Shown: positions 1 to 7,206, counted from the stretch's first letter. The stretch is DNA of 7,628 bases from an uncultured Polymorphobacter sp. (GCA_937871645.1 CALMPZ010000250.1:1-7628); one strand, 5' to 3'. Numbers and translations: made by a program. The notes: generated from the letters alone by a model not told the origin.

Positions 1-42
1 GTGACGCTCGCTGTGCTCGCCGCGACGGGTGCGATGTCGTGA
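1..42 (+). CDS. 3' end of an unidentified upstream gene (partial)
   Basis: The frame beginning at the first base is open and reads VTLAVLAATGAMS before a TGA at 40-42. That stop overlaps the GTG start of the next gene by four bases (GTGA, 39-42), the usual sign of two co-transcribed, translationally coupled genes. Only 13 residues are visible, too few to identify a family. It could also be non-coding sequence that happens to be open. Confidence 0.45.
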   Translation: MTLAVLAATGAMS

Positions 43-854
43 GCGATACGCCGGCCATCACCGGTAGTCCCGACGCGCCGGCCGCCGCCGGCAGGCCGCC
101 GCTGTATTTCATCCACGGCATGTGGAGCACGCCGGCTGTCTGGGCCGGCCTGCGCGAGCGTTTCGAAGCAGCTGGTTACACTACACACGCCGCCTGCCTG
201 CCCTATCACGACCGCGATCCGTCGCTGCCGCCGGTGCCCGAACTCGGCAAGCTCGGCGTGCAGGACTATGTCGATTTCCTCGTCGCCGATATCGCCCGGC
301 TGCTGCAAACGCCGATCATCATCGGCCATTCGCTCGGTGGCTTCCTGGCGCAAGCAGTCGCGGCGCGCATCCAGCCCCCGGCACTGGTGCTGCTATCCCC
401 CGCGCCCAGCGCCAAGACCGGCGTGCTGGCGCTCAACTCGCTGCGCGCGATGTGGGGCGTCATCCGGCATTGGGGCTGGTGGAAAAGCCCGACCTTGCTC
501 GATGATGCAGGGGCGCGTTTCGGCGTCTACAACGGTGTACCCGCCGAAGTCGCCGACGCCGAAATCAAAGCGCTCGTCTGGGATTCGGGGCGCGTGCTGT
601 TCGAATTGTCGCTGCCCGGCGTCGCCAAGGCACCCGCCGCCACGATCGATTTCAGCCGGCTGACCATGCCGGTGCTGGTGGTCGTCGGCGCTGACGACCA
701 GATCACCACCGCCGCCGTCGGCCGCGCCACCGCGCGCGCGATCGGCAGCAACGTCGACTATCACGAGCTGCCTGATACCGGGCATTGGCTGTTTTTCGGC
801 GCGACGATGACCAAGGTCGGCGACTTGATTGCGGCTTGGCTTAAGCAAAGATAG
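39..854 (+). CDS. alpha/beta-fold hydrolase
   Basis: This 271-residue protein has the marks of a serine hydrolase of the alpha/beta fold. An HG oxyanion-hole motif lies at 26-27 (FIHGMWS), the nucleophile elbow GHSLGG at 96-101 puts the catalytic serine at 98, a probable acid is D220 in GADDQIT, and the catalytic histidine is H249 in TGHW. Length and motif spacing fit the single-domain family, and there is no signal peptide, so it is probably cytoplasmic. The substrate cannot be told; esterases, lactonases and C-C hydrolases share this pattern. The start is GTG at 39, overlapping the preceding stop, with only a weak GGG-type ribosome site upstream. An ATG at 34 is in another frame and stops after two codons. 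It is probably the last gene of a plus-strand operon entering from the left, and it converges on rpoN. Confidence 0.88.
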   Translation: MSDTPAITGSPDAPAAAGRPPLYFIHGMWSTPAVWAGLRERFEAAGYTTHAACLPYHDRDPSLPPVPELGKLGVQDYVDFLVADIARLLQTPIIIGHSLGGFLAQAVAARIQPPALVLLSPAPSAKTGVLALNSLRAMWGVIRHWGWWKSPTLLDDAGARFGVYNGVPAEVADAEIKALVWDSGRVLFELSLPGVAKAPAATIDFSRLTMPVLVVVGADDQITTAAVGRATARAIGSNVDYHELPDTGHWLFFGATMTKVGDLIAAWLKQR

Positions 855-857
855 GCC

Positions 858-953
858 AAAGGGCCTCCGGCGGGCAGGCCTGAGGCCTGCACCCATTTGA
901 AGAGCGCACAATAATTGGGTGCAGGGGTCACCCCTGCCCGCCGGAGGCCCTTT
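858..953. repeat. head-to-head pair of 38-nt REP-like units (BIME-like)
   Basis: Two 38-nt units face each other: 858-895 on the plus strand and 916-953 on the minus strand, separated by 20 nt (896-915). The outer 21-nt arms (858-878 and 933-953) are perfect inverted repeats, as are the inner 10-nt arms (886-895 and 916-925). The units differ only at four bases in the middle. Each unit also folds alone: GCAGGCC-TGA-GGCCTGC in unit 1 and GCAGGGG-TGA-CCCCTGC in unit 2 (read on the minus strand). The four differences therefore keep a 7-bp stem and the same TGA loop. This architecture resembles bacterial REP/BIME elements; whether it is dispersed in this genome is inference. The right arm runs into the rpoN stop codon. 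Confidence 0.85.
858..953. terminator. probable bidirectional terminator between convergent genes
   Basis: The inverted-repeat pair fills the gap between two convergent genes and would form a very stable hairpin in either transcript. Transcribed rightwards the outer arm ends in CCCTTT, and transcribed leftwards in GCCCTTT followed by GGCC. The uridine tract is only three long, so this is not a textbook intrinsic terminator. A role in stopping readthrough or protecting the 3' ends of both mRNAs is inferred from position and structure. Confidence 0.5.
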
Positions 954-2520
954 AACCGTCCAACTTCTTCGCCCGCCGCCGCGCCACGCTCGACCCCAGC
1001 CCAAGCGCCTCGCGGTATTTCGTCACCGTGCGGCGCGCGATGTTGAAGCCTTCGGCGTTGAGCACATCGACGAGGCGGTCATCGCTGAGGATATTGTTGG
1101 CGGTTTCGGCGGCGATCAGCCGGGCGATGCGGTCCTTGACGGCAAGGCCCGAGACCGCTTCGCCACCGTCCGACGACGCGATGCCGGCGGTGAAGAAATA
1201 TTTGAGCTCGAACAGCCCGCGGTCACAGCTGAGGTATTTGTTCGAGGTGACGCGGCTGACGGTTGATTCGTGCATGCCGATCGCCTCGGCGACGTTGCGC
1301 AGCGTCAGTGGCTTGAGGTGGTGGACGCCGTGTTCGAAGAAGGCTTCCTGCTGGCGCACCAGTTCGCTGGTGACCTTGATGATAGTACGCGCGCGCTGGT
1401 CGAGCGCCTTGACCAGCCAGGTTGCCGAAATCAGGCATTCGGACAGGTAGTTGCGCGCCGCGCGCTCGGCCTCGGGGGTGCGGCCGCTCGAATGGGAAAG
1501 CTCGGTGTAGTAGCCGCGGTCGACGAGCACGCGCGGCAGCGTCGCGGTGTTGAGCTCGACGCCCCAGCCGCCGCTCGACAACCGCGTCACGAAGATGTCG
1601 GGGACGACGGGCTGCGGGCGCTCGCCGCCGTAGCGCAGGCCGGGCTTGGGATTGTAGCGCCGCAGTTCGCGGATCATGTCGTCCAGGTCTTCGGCGTCGA
1701 CCCCGCACAGCCGGCGCAACGTCATCTTGTCGCCGCGCGCCAGAATGTCGAGGTTGTCGAGCATTGCCTGCATCGCCGGATCGAGCCGGTCGGCCTCGCG
1801 CGCCTGCAGTATCAGGCATTCGCGCAGGTTGCGCGCACCGACGCCGGTCGGTTCGAACATCTGGACGCGCGCCAGCACGGCTTCGACGACGGCGATATCG
1901 GCATCGAGCCGGTCGGCGATGTCGTCGAGCGGCACCGTCAGATAGCCGGCTTCGTCGATCTGATCGATGAGGTGGCGCGCGATGACCAGTTCGACGCCGT
2001 CGAACACCGCGCCGGCCTGTTCGAGCAGGAAATCGAGCAGCGACGGCTCGGCGGCGGCGAACTGGTCGAAATCGCCGGTTTCGCCACCGCTGGTGCTGCC
2101 CGTCGCACTCAGCCCGCTGTCGGGTGCCGGGCCACTGCCATCATAGCTTGCGGTGTCGGTCGGGCCGTCATGGTGGAAGGTTTCGCTGGCATAATCGACA
2201 TCGAGCGGCGCATCGACATTGGCATCGGCGCCGGTCATCAGCACATCGGCGGTCGCCGGTTCGAAATCACCGCCATCGCCGTCACCGCCAGCGTCGCCGT
2301 CACGGTCGCCGGCGACAAAATCCTCGCCCGCATCGCCGCCGGCGTCGCCGCCTTCATCGCTGGCCGATGCGGCGAGCAGCGGATTGCTGTCGAGCTCGGT
2401 GCCGAGATAGGCCTCCAGCTCCATGTTGTTGAGCGCCAGCAGCTTGATTGCTTGCTGCAGCTGCGGCGTCATCACCAGCTGCAGGCTTTGGCGCAGGTCG
2501 AGGCGTGGCCCTATGGCCAT
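952..2520 (-). CDS. rpoN: RNA polymerase sigma-54 factor
   Basis: Sigma-54 directs RNA polymerase to -24/-12 promoters and needs AAA+ activators to open them. The 522-residue product shows the full family plan. Region I (1-50) contains the Gln/Leu-rich LVMTPQLQQAIKLL stretch. An unusually long acidic, Gly/Asp-rich linker covers about 55-155, and the core-binding region starts near 158 (EPSLLDFLLEQ). A helix-turn-helix lies near 406-427 (TLRNVAEAIGMHESTVSRV), and the RpoN box ARRTVTKYRE at 495-504 is one residue off the usual ARRTVAKYRE. The start at 2520 is set by the conserved N-terminus; a GGAAG lies close upstream and GGGGAG farther off. It follows lptB by 36 nt and is probably co-transcribed. 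The usual downstream partners (hpf, ptsN) are absent here, and a convergent hydrolase gene follows instead. No sigma-54 activator is in the window. Confidence 0.97.
   Translation of the reverse strand: MAIGPRLDLRQSLQLVMTPQLQQAIKLLALNNMELEAYLGTELDSNPLLAASASDEGGDAGGDAGEDFVAGDRDGDAGGDGDGGDFEPATADVLMTGADANVDAPLDVDYASETFHHDGPTDTASYDGSGPAPDSGLSATGSTSGGETGDFDQFAAAEPSLLDFLLEQAGAVFDGVELVIARHLIDQIDEAGYLTVPLDDIADRLDADIAVVEAVLARVQMFEPTGVGARNLRECLILQAREADRLDPAMQAMLDNLDILARGDKMTLRRLCGVDAEDLDDMIRELRRYNPKPGLRYGGERPQPVVPDIFVTRLSSGGWGVELNTATLPRVLVDRGYYTELSHSSGRTPEAERAARNYLSECLISATWLVKALDQRARTIIKVTSELVRQQEAFFEHGVHHLKPLTLRNVAEAIGMHESTVSRVTSNKYLSCDRGLFELKYFFTAGIASSDGGEAVSGLAVKDRIARLIAAETANNILSDDRLVDVLNAEGFNIARRTVTKYREALGLGSSVARRRAKKLDG
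2263..2358 (-). repeat. Gly/Asp codon repeat encoding the RpoN acidic linker
   Basis: Residues 55-86 of RpoN are built almost only from Gly, Asp, Glu and Ala in loose GGD, AGD and DGD repeats. The DNA is a run of degenerate GGC/GAC-type triplets, seen as cgccatcgccgtc-like sequence on the plus strand. Sigma-54 region II is known to be acidic and variable in length. Here the low-complexity tract makes it long and is a plausible site of slippage-driven length change. Confidence 0.7.
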
Positions 2521-2538
2521 GGCTTCCGCGCTAGCTCC

Positions 2539-2550
2539 CCGGGCGCCCGG
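2539..2550. repeat. 12-bp perfect palindrome between lptB and rpoN
   Basis: CCGGGCGCCCGG lies inside the 36-nt gap between the lptB stop and the rpoN start. With no loop it would fold poorly as RNA unless the central bases stay unpaired, and no T-run follows it, so I do not call it a terminator. In GC-rich DNA it may be chance. Confidence 0.4.
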
Positions 2551-2556
2551 CCGGAG

Positions 2557-3333
<777 letters not shown>

Positions 3334-3498
3334 TACCACTCCATCAGCGCATTGCGCCGAAAGGTTTATGCACAAATCGCGCCAAAATTTGGCGCAAATC
3401 CTGCTTGTTCCGGGAAGACTAGCGCCTTGCGGCGGCTTTGCAAAGCAAGCTGCAACCAATTGCAGCCGAATTGACCGCCAAATCGGCGGTATCGCGCC
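3334..3498. other. lptA-lptB intergenic gap with clustered inverted repeats
   Basis: This 165-bp gap interrupts an otherwise tightly packed operon. It holds a 17-bp dyad at 3379-3395 (GCGCCAAA-A-TTTGGCGC), a 12-bp perfect palindrome at 3435-3446 (GCTTTGCAAAGC), a 7-bp stem with a CCAA loop at 3449-3466 (GCTGCAA/TTGCAGC), and a 6-bp stem at 3474-3490 (ACCGCC/GGCGGT). The last lies 8 bp past the lptA stop and could be a weak terminator or 3'-end stabiliser, but no T-run follows it on the minus strand. The gap looks regulatory rather than coding. Confidence 0.7.
3365..3395 (-). promoter_or_regulatory. candidate lptB promoter with operator-like dyad
   Basis: On the minus strand TGTGCATAAA (plus-strand 3365-3374) resembles an extended -10 element, and it would start transcription roughly 25 nt before lptB. 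No good -35 hexamer is present at the right distance. The 17-bp dyad at 3379-3395 would occupy the spacer, where a bound regulator could block polymerase or stand in for the -35. This is inference from position and symmetry; the regulator is unknown. Confidence 0.3.
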
Positions 3499-4047
3499 TT
3501 ACGGCTGCTTGGCCGGGCGCGGTGGCACGATGAAACGCCCGGTGACGCGTCCGGATGACGTCGTCGGGGCACTGCCCTTTGCCGGCGCGCCGGTACCGTC
3601 GAGCGTCGAGCGACCGCTGCCGAGGTCGATCGCCAGCCGCTGGCCGCGCAGCACCGAGCCGCCGCGTGTCAGCTCGACATTGCCGACCAGCGTGATGGTC
3701 TTTGCCGTCACGTCATAGATTCCGTAGCGCCCTGACGCGGTTTCAGACGCCGTGACCAGCTTGACCGAGCCCTGTGCATCGATGCGCGAGATTTCAGGAT
3801 TGGTGCCGGTGCCGCGCTTGTAGAAAATCGTCACGCTGTCCGCATCGAGCGTCATGCCGCCCTGGCGAATCGAGACATTGCCCGAAAAGATCGCCTGGTT
3901 CTGCAAGTCGCGGACTTCCATCCGGTCGGCAGCAACATCGATCGGCGCGTTGGTGCTGTGGCCCTTGAGCGCCGACACTTGCGCGGCGGCGGGCAGCGCG
4001 CACAGCAGCAAGGCGAGCAGGGGGAGGCAAACTCGGAGGTTGGTCAT
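3499..4047 (-). CDS. lptA: LPS transport periplasmic protein LptA
   Basis: LptA monomers stack into the periplasmic bridge that carries lipopolysaccharide from LptC to LptD. The 182-residue product starts with a Sec signal peptide (MTNLRV, hydrophobic core about 8-19, AAA at 20-22 before Q23 as likely cleavage site). An OstA/LptA beta-jellyroll follows: APIDVAADRMEVRD at 34-47, AIFSGNVSIRQGGMTLDADSVTIFY at about 52-76, and a second strand set near 108-142 (GIYDVTAKTITLVGNVELTRG). The tail after about 150 is Gly/Ser/Pro-rich and probably disordered. The start at 4047 is supported by GAGG five bases upstream, by the signal peptide, and by a 7-nt gap from the lptC stop. A longer upstream extension in this frame is arginine-rich and overlaps lptC, so it is not real. 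Confidence 0.94.
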   Translation of the reverse strand: MTNLRVCLPLLALLLCALPAAAQVSALKGHSTNAPIDVAADRMEVRDLQNQAIFSGNVSIRQGGMTLDADSVTIFYKRGTGTNPEISRIDAQGSVKLVTASETASGRYGIYDVTAKTITLVGNVELTRGGSVLRGQRLAIDLGSGRSTLDGTGAPAKGSAPTTSSGRVTGRFIVPPRPAKQP

Positions 4048-4054
4048 GGTCGCC

Positions 4055-4804
4055 TCATTTGCGCGCGCCCGGCGTGAACTGCAAGTCCGGTGCTGCGGTC
4101 GTTGCCGGCGTCGCAGCCGGCGGCAGCAGCGCGCCGACCGACACGGTGTTCTGCCGCCCCGGCGTGATGTGCATGCGCACCCGCCCCTCCAGTTTGACCA
4201 CGCGCCCGCCGATATCGGCGCGCAGCGAATCTGCCGAAAAGCTGCCGAGCGGTAACAGTCCGCGGATGCTGCCGTCCGACGCGACGGTACGGTCGAGCAG
4301 GCTGACGCTGACATTGCCATTGTCGATGACATAGCCCGTCGGGCTGGCGACCTGGACGGGGCCTTTCACCACTACTAGATCCTTGTCCATATAATATGCA
4401 CCCGCCGGTGCCGATACGCGCACCGGGCCGTCAGCGGTCCCGAGCGACGCCGACAGCTGGCGCAATTCGACCACCGGCACCGCCGAGGTTCGCTGCACGG
4501 CATCGGCGGCGTGGATTTCGAACGGCTCGCCGTCAGCGGTTTCGCCGCGGTAGAGCGCATTGTCGATGCGCAGCCGGTCGGGGCTCATCGCCACCTTGTC
4601 CTTGGCGAGCAGAAACGAGAATTCGCGGCCGCTGGTCAGTGGCAGGATAACGAGCAAAGCGAGCAGCGCCAGCGCCAGTGCCGGCAGCAGCCAGCGCAGC
4701 ACGGCGACAAGCCGGTCATGCGCGCCGCCGGGCAGCGCGTGCAGCTGGCGCGGCGTGTAGGCCGCGCGTTCGCCCGACTGTTCAAGCAACGCCGCCGCTG
4801 TCAT
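4055..4804 (-). CDS. lptC: LPS export system protein LptC
   Basis: LptC is the single-pass inner-membrane protein that takes lipopolysaccharide from LptB2FG and hands it to LptA. The 249-residue product has a short cytoplasmic N-terminus, one hydrophobic segment at about 33-56 (LVAVLRWLLPALALALLALL...), and a periplasmic jellyroll with YRGETADGEPFEIHAADAV and SAPAGAYYMDKDLVVVKGPVQV. This pattern fits alphaproteobacterial LptC, which is longer than the roughly 190-residue E. coli protein. The C-terminal 30 residues are Ala/Pro/Thr-rich. The ATG at 4804 overlaps the rnd stop by one base (TGATG) and has no visible ribosome site, so translation is probably coupled to rnd. An in-frame ATG at 4864 would lie inside rnd and is rejected. 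Confidence 0.92.
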   Translation of the reverse strand: MTAAALLEQSGERAAYTPRQLHALPGGAHDRLVAVLRWLLPALALALLALLVILPLTSGREFSFLLAKDKVAMSPDRLRIDNALYRGETADGEPFEIHAADAVQRTSAVPVVELRQLSASLGTADGPVRVSAPAGAYYMDKDLVVVKGPVQVASPTGYVIDNGNVSVSLLDRTVASDGSIRGLLPLGSFSADSLRADIGGRVVKLEGRVRMHITPGRQNTVSVGALLPPAATPATTAAPDLQFTPGARK

Positions 4805-5418
4805 CACATGTGCGCGAAAATGTCGGATTCGGGCCAGCCGGCGAGGTCGAGCTCGGCACGCCATGGCAGGAAATCAAAGCACGCCTGCGCCATTTCGGTG
4901 CGGCCTTCGCGCGCCAGCCGTTCGGCAAGCACCAGCTGCGCGCGGTGCAGATAGCGCACGTCGGATGCGGCATAGTCCTTTTGCGCTTCGCTGAGCGCGG
5001 CGGCGCCCCAGTCGGATGATTGCTGCGCTTTCGAGACATCGACACCGATGGTTTCGCGCAGCACGTCCTTCAGGCCGTGACGGTCGGTGTAGGTGCGAAT
5101 CAGCTTCGACGCGATCTTGGTACAGAACACCGGCCCGGCAGTGACGCCGAGATAGGCCTTGATGACCGCGAGATCGAAGCGCGCGAAATGATAGATTTTG
5201 AGCCGCGACGGATCGGTCAGCACCGATTTGAGCACCGGCGCGCTATAGTCGCCGCCCGAGAAGCGCACCAGATGCTCGTCGCCCTGGCCATCGGCGAGCT
5301 GCACCAGGCACAGCCGGTCGCGGTGCGGGTTAAGGCCCATGGTTTCGGAGTCGATCGCGATCGCGCCGGGCGCGAAGACGTCGCGCGGCAAATCACCTTC
5401 GTGGAGATAGACTGTCAT
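4804..5418 (-). CDS. rnd: ribonuclease D (DEDDy 3'-5' exonuclease, short form)
   Basis: RNase D trims 3' ends of structured RNAs such as tRNA precursors using two metal ions. The 204-residue product shows the DEDDy set: D23 and E25 in AIDSETMG (Exo I, DSE rather than the common DTE), D82 in YHFARFDLAVIKAYLG (Exo II), and Y149 with D153 in DYAASDVRYLHR (Exo III). The C-terminal HRDC domains of E. coli RNase D are missing, as is usual for the short alphaproteobacterial form. I chose ATG 5418 because the family-like sequence begins there (MTVYLHEGDLP). In-frame extension to 5448 or 5640 adds arginine- and cysteine-rich sequence with no resemblance to the family. No clear ribosome site precedes the start. 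The stop overlaps the lptC start by one base, making rnd the apparent first gene of the rnd-lptCAB-rpoN run. Confidence 0.92.
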   Translation of the reverse strand: MTVYLHEGDLPRDVFAPGAIAIDSETMGLNPHRDRLCLVQLADGQGDEHLVRFSGGDYSAPVLKSVLTDPSRLKIYHFARFDLAVIKAYLGVTAGPVFCTKIASKLIRTYTDRHGLKDVLRETIGVDVSKAQQSSDWGAAALSEAQKDYAASDVRYLHRAQLVLAERLAREGRTEMAQACFDFLPWRAELDLAGWPESDIFAHM

Positions 5419-5630
5419 GGCGCAGCGCGTAGCACTGTCGCGCGGCATCGACAATGCGCAGCAAAGCCGCCGGCGGGCGCGTCGCAACGCGACGGCACCA
5501 ATGGCAGCGCCGGTTCGGCGCACAGAAATTGCCGGAACCTTTGCGCGACGCCAAATGTTTCTGCGGCGACATCGAAACTGCATCTGGGGAGGTGCTTGTC
5601 TGACGTCGCCGCAGGCCCGGTACCGGGGGC

Positions 5631-5666
5631 TACGCAACACTACGCAACACTACGCATACGCAACAC
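5631..5666. repeat. short tandem repeat, unit TACGCAACAC
   Basis: The 10-nt unit occurs exactly at 5631-5640 and 5641-5650, then as a truncated TACGCA at 5651-5656, then complete again at 5657-5666. The array sits between the palindrome at 5616-5627 and the hairpin at 5674-5701, upstream of rnd. It may be a slippage product or a set of repeated protein-binding sites; neither is shown. Confidence 0.8.
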
Positions 5667-5673
5667 GAAACAA

Positions 5674-5701
5674 TCGGCGAGGCACCGGAGCGCCTCGCCG
5701 A
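5674..5701 (-). terminator. rho-independent-like terminator of the metallopeptidase gene
   Basis: A perfect 10-bp stem (TCGGCGAGGC paired with GCCTCGCCGA) encloses an 8-nt loop. On the minus strand it lies 50 nt after the stop of the secreted peptidase gene and is followed by TTGTTTCG, a modest T-rich tail. It would separate that transcript from the rnd-lpt operon downstream. Confidence 0.65.
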
Positions 5702-5751
5702 CGTGTGGCTTCTAGCGATACGGCACTGAATGTGTTCTTAACGATTTGTGT

Positions 5752-7206
5752 TCATTTCGGGGGCGCTGCCTTAATCGCGCCATCAACTGGCGCGGCTGCA
5801 GGTAATTGCTTGAGCCAGTTTCGCGCCGTCGTCGCATTGCTGCCGCCGTGTGGGTTGTTGGCGATTGGCCCAAGCAGCGCACGCGCTGCAGCATAGTCCT
5901 GCGCCAAGACCGCGGCCTCGGCGGTCGCCATTGCCACCGCATCGACCTGTGGCGCCAGTCGATTGGCACGGTCGAGCAGTGCGCGCCTTTCGCCTGCGGC
6001 ACCTGCGGGCTGCGCCAGCGCACGCTGGAACAGTATTCGATAGTCATTGGGGCGCAGTACATCGGCGCGCGCCAGTGTTGTGGCGGCATCGGTCTCGCCC
6101 ATGCCGCGCTGCGCCTCGCCGAGCAGCAGCAGCAGCCGGGCGCTGTCAGGGTTTGTGGCAAGCAACGACTCGATACGCGGACGCGCCAGTGCGGGATCGG
6201 CGAGGCGCAGCTCTGCGGTGGCGAGCACGGTTTGCGCCGAAATGTCATCGGGTGTGCGCGCGGCGATGCGGCGGATCCGGTCGAGCAAAGCGGGGGCTGC
6301 GCGGTCCGGGACGCCGATGTCGAGCTGCACCGCCGATATAAGCAACGCGTCTGCAACAGGTACCAGCGGTTGGGCCGCGACCGGCGGCGGCGGCGCGAAC
6401 GGGAGCTCGGTTGCACGCAGCGTGCGCCCCATGACATAATCGATCAGCTGCTTGTCGAAGCGTTCGATCGGGAAGCCGAAGGTAGCAGCAAACGCTGTCG
6501 TCGGTGTCGTCCCGGTTGCCACGGTCGCAAGGTAGCGCGCCAGCGCGGCTGCACGCTGCGGGTCGCTGGAGAAATAGTGCGCCATGAGCCAGCTCTGCGC
6601 ATAGAACATCGACAGCTCATTGCCCGGCAAAGTTTCGAAATCGGTCGCTATCACCCGTGCCATCGGCATCCAGCTGGCGAGCGAAAGCGCCTGCGCGCGA
6701 CCCTGATCATAGTCCCCATAGCGCGCCTTTCCACCGCCAAAGCGCGCGGTTTCCCAATAGCTTGCCAGCCCTTCGATATACCAGGCCGGGTAACTGCCGT
6801 TCTGGTGCGCGAACATGAAATGGTGCGCATATTCATGGAACAGCACACGCTGCGCAGCGGCCTGATCATTGCCGGTTGCATCGACCATCGCGACAATGTT
6901 CTGCGGAGTCGCGGTGTAGAAGCCGCTCGCCCACTGCACACCATCGCGCAACCGATCCGAATCGCCGGGGTCGGTAACGAGGTAAATGTTGACACGCGCA
7001 CGTGGCACATCGGCGTGGTCCCCTGTGAGCTGGTGCAGCAACTGATCAAACGCCGCGAGCTGCGTTGCCGCTGCGCTGGTCAACCGCGCCGAACCTTGCC
7101 CGTAAAGCACGAACGCCGGGGTTTCAGCCCTGAACCACGCCGCAAACACCGGCTCCGCCAGTAACAGCAGCAGCACGCCGATCAGCCGTTGGACGGTGGC
7201 TTTCAT
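5752..7206 (-). CDS. secreted HEXXH metallopeptidase-like protein with helical repeat tail
   Basis: The 484-residue product begins with a Sec signal peptide (MKATVQRLIGVLLLLLAEPVFA, likely cut near 22-23), so it should act in the periplasm or outside the cell. An HEYAH motif at 124-128 gives a zinc-binding HEXXH, and YIEGLASYWE at 143-152 supplies a plausible third ligand, E145, the arrangement of gluzincin-type peptidases. Residues from about 280 to 465 are Ala/Leu-rich helical repeats resembling TPRs, such as ARPRIESLLATNPDSARLLLLLGEAQ. The architecture resembles DUF1570-like secreted putative peptidases; substrate and activity are unknown. ATG 7206 is preceded by AGGA at seven bases, a good ribosome site. 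The gene stands alone, with its own terminator after it and a divergent gene before it. The family name is a guess; the signal peptide and zinc motif are seen directly. Confidence 0.85.
   Translation of the reverse strand: MKATVQRLIGVLLLLLAEPVFAAWFRAETPAFVLYGQGSARLTSAAATQLAAFDQLLHQLTGDHADVPRARVNIYLVTDPGDSDRLRDGVQWASGFYTATPQNIVAMVDATGNDQAAAQRVLFHEYAHHFMFAHQNGSYPAWYIEGLASYWETARFGGGKARYGDYDQGRAQALSLASWMPMARVIATDFETLPGNELSMFYAQSWLMAHYFSSDPQRAAALARYLATVATGTTPTTAFAATFGFPIERFDKQLIDYVMGRTLRATELPFAPPPPVAAQPLVPVADALLISAVQLDIGVPDRAAPALLDRIRRIAARTPDDISAQTVLATAELRLADPALARPRIESLLATNPDSARLLLLLGEAQRGMGETDAATTLARADVLRPNDYRILFQRALAQPAGAAGERRALLDRANRLAPQVDAVAMATAEAAVLAQDYAAARALLGPIANNPHGGSNATTARNWLKQLPAAAPVDGAIKAAPPK

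Larger units (their letters stand above)
5419..5751. other. 333-bp gene-free region upstream of rnd
   Basis: I see no convincing gene here on either strand. Starting from the rnd end it holds a hairpin in the rnd leader at 5480-5494 (CGTCGC-AAC-GCGACG), a 12-bp palindrome at 5616-5627 (CCCGGTACCGGG), a run of TACGCAACAC repeats at 5631-5666, and a terminator-like hairpin at 5674-5701. The promoter for rnd and the lpt genes should lie within 5419-5673, but I could not pick out a convincing -35/-10 pair. Confidence 0.7.

Noticed and set aside
3366..3374. DnaA-box-like TTATGCACA upstream of lptB
   Set aside because: It matches only the relaxed consensus and is isolated. It overlaps the candidate -10 element, which explains the AT-richness as well.
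3334..3459. N-terminal extension of LptB to an ATG at 3459
   Set aside because: It would add 42 non-conserved residues across the palindromes, while the ATG at 3333 has a proper GGAG site and gives the family length.
5419..5640. N-terminal extension of RNase D to an ATG at 5640 or 5448
   Set aside because: The added residues are Arg/Cys-rich and unlike the family, and they would run over the tandem repeats and hairpins of the leader.
5631..5666. CRISPR-like array
   Set aside because: The repeats are 10 nt, directly adjacent without spacers, and there are no cas genes; this is a simple tandem repeat.
5806..7164. A 452-codon plus-strand open frame antisense to the metallopeptidase gene
   Set aside because: Arg/Cys/Gln-rich product without motifs, whereas the minus-strand frame has a signal peptide, HEXXH and a good ribosome site.
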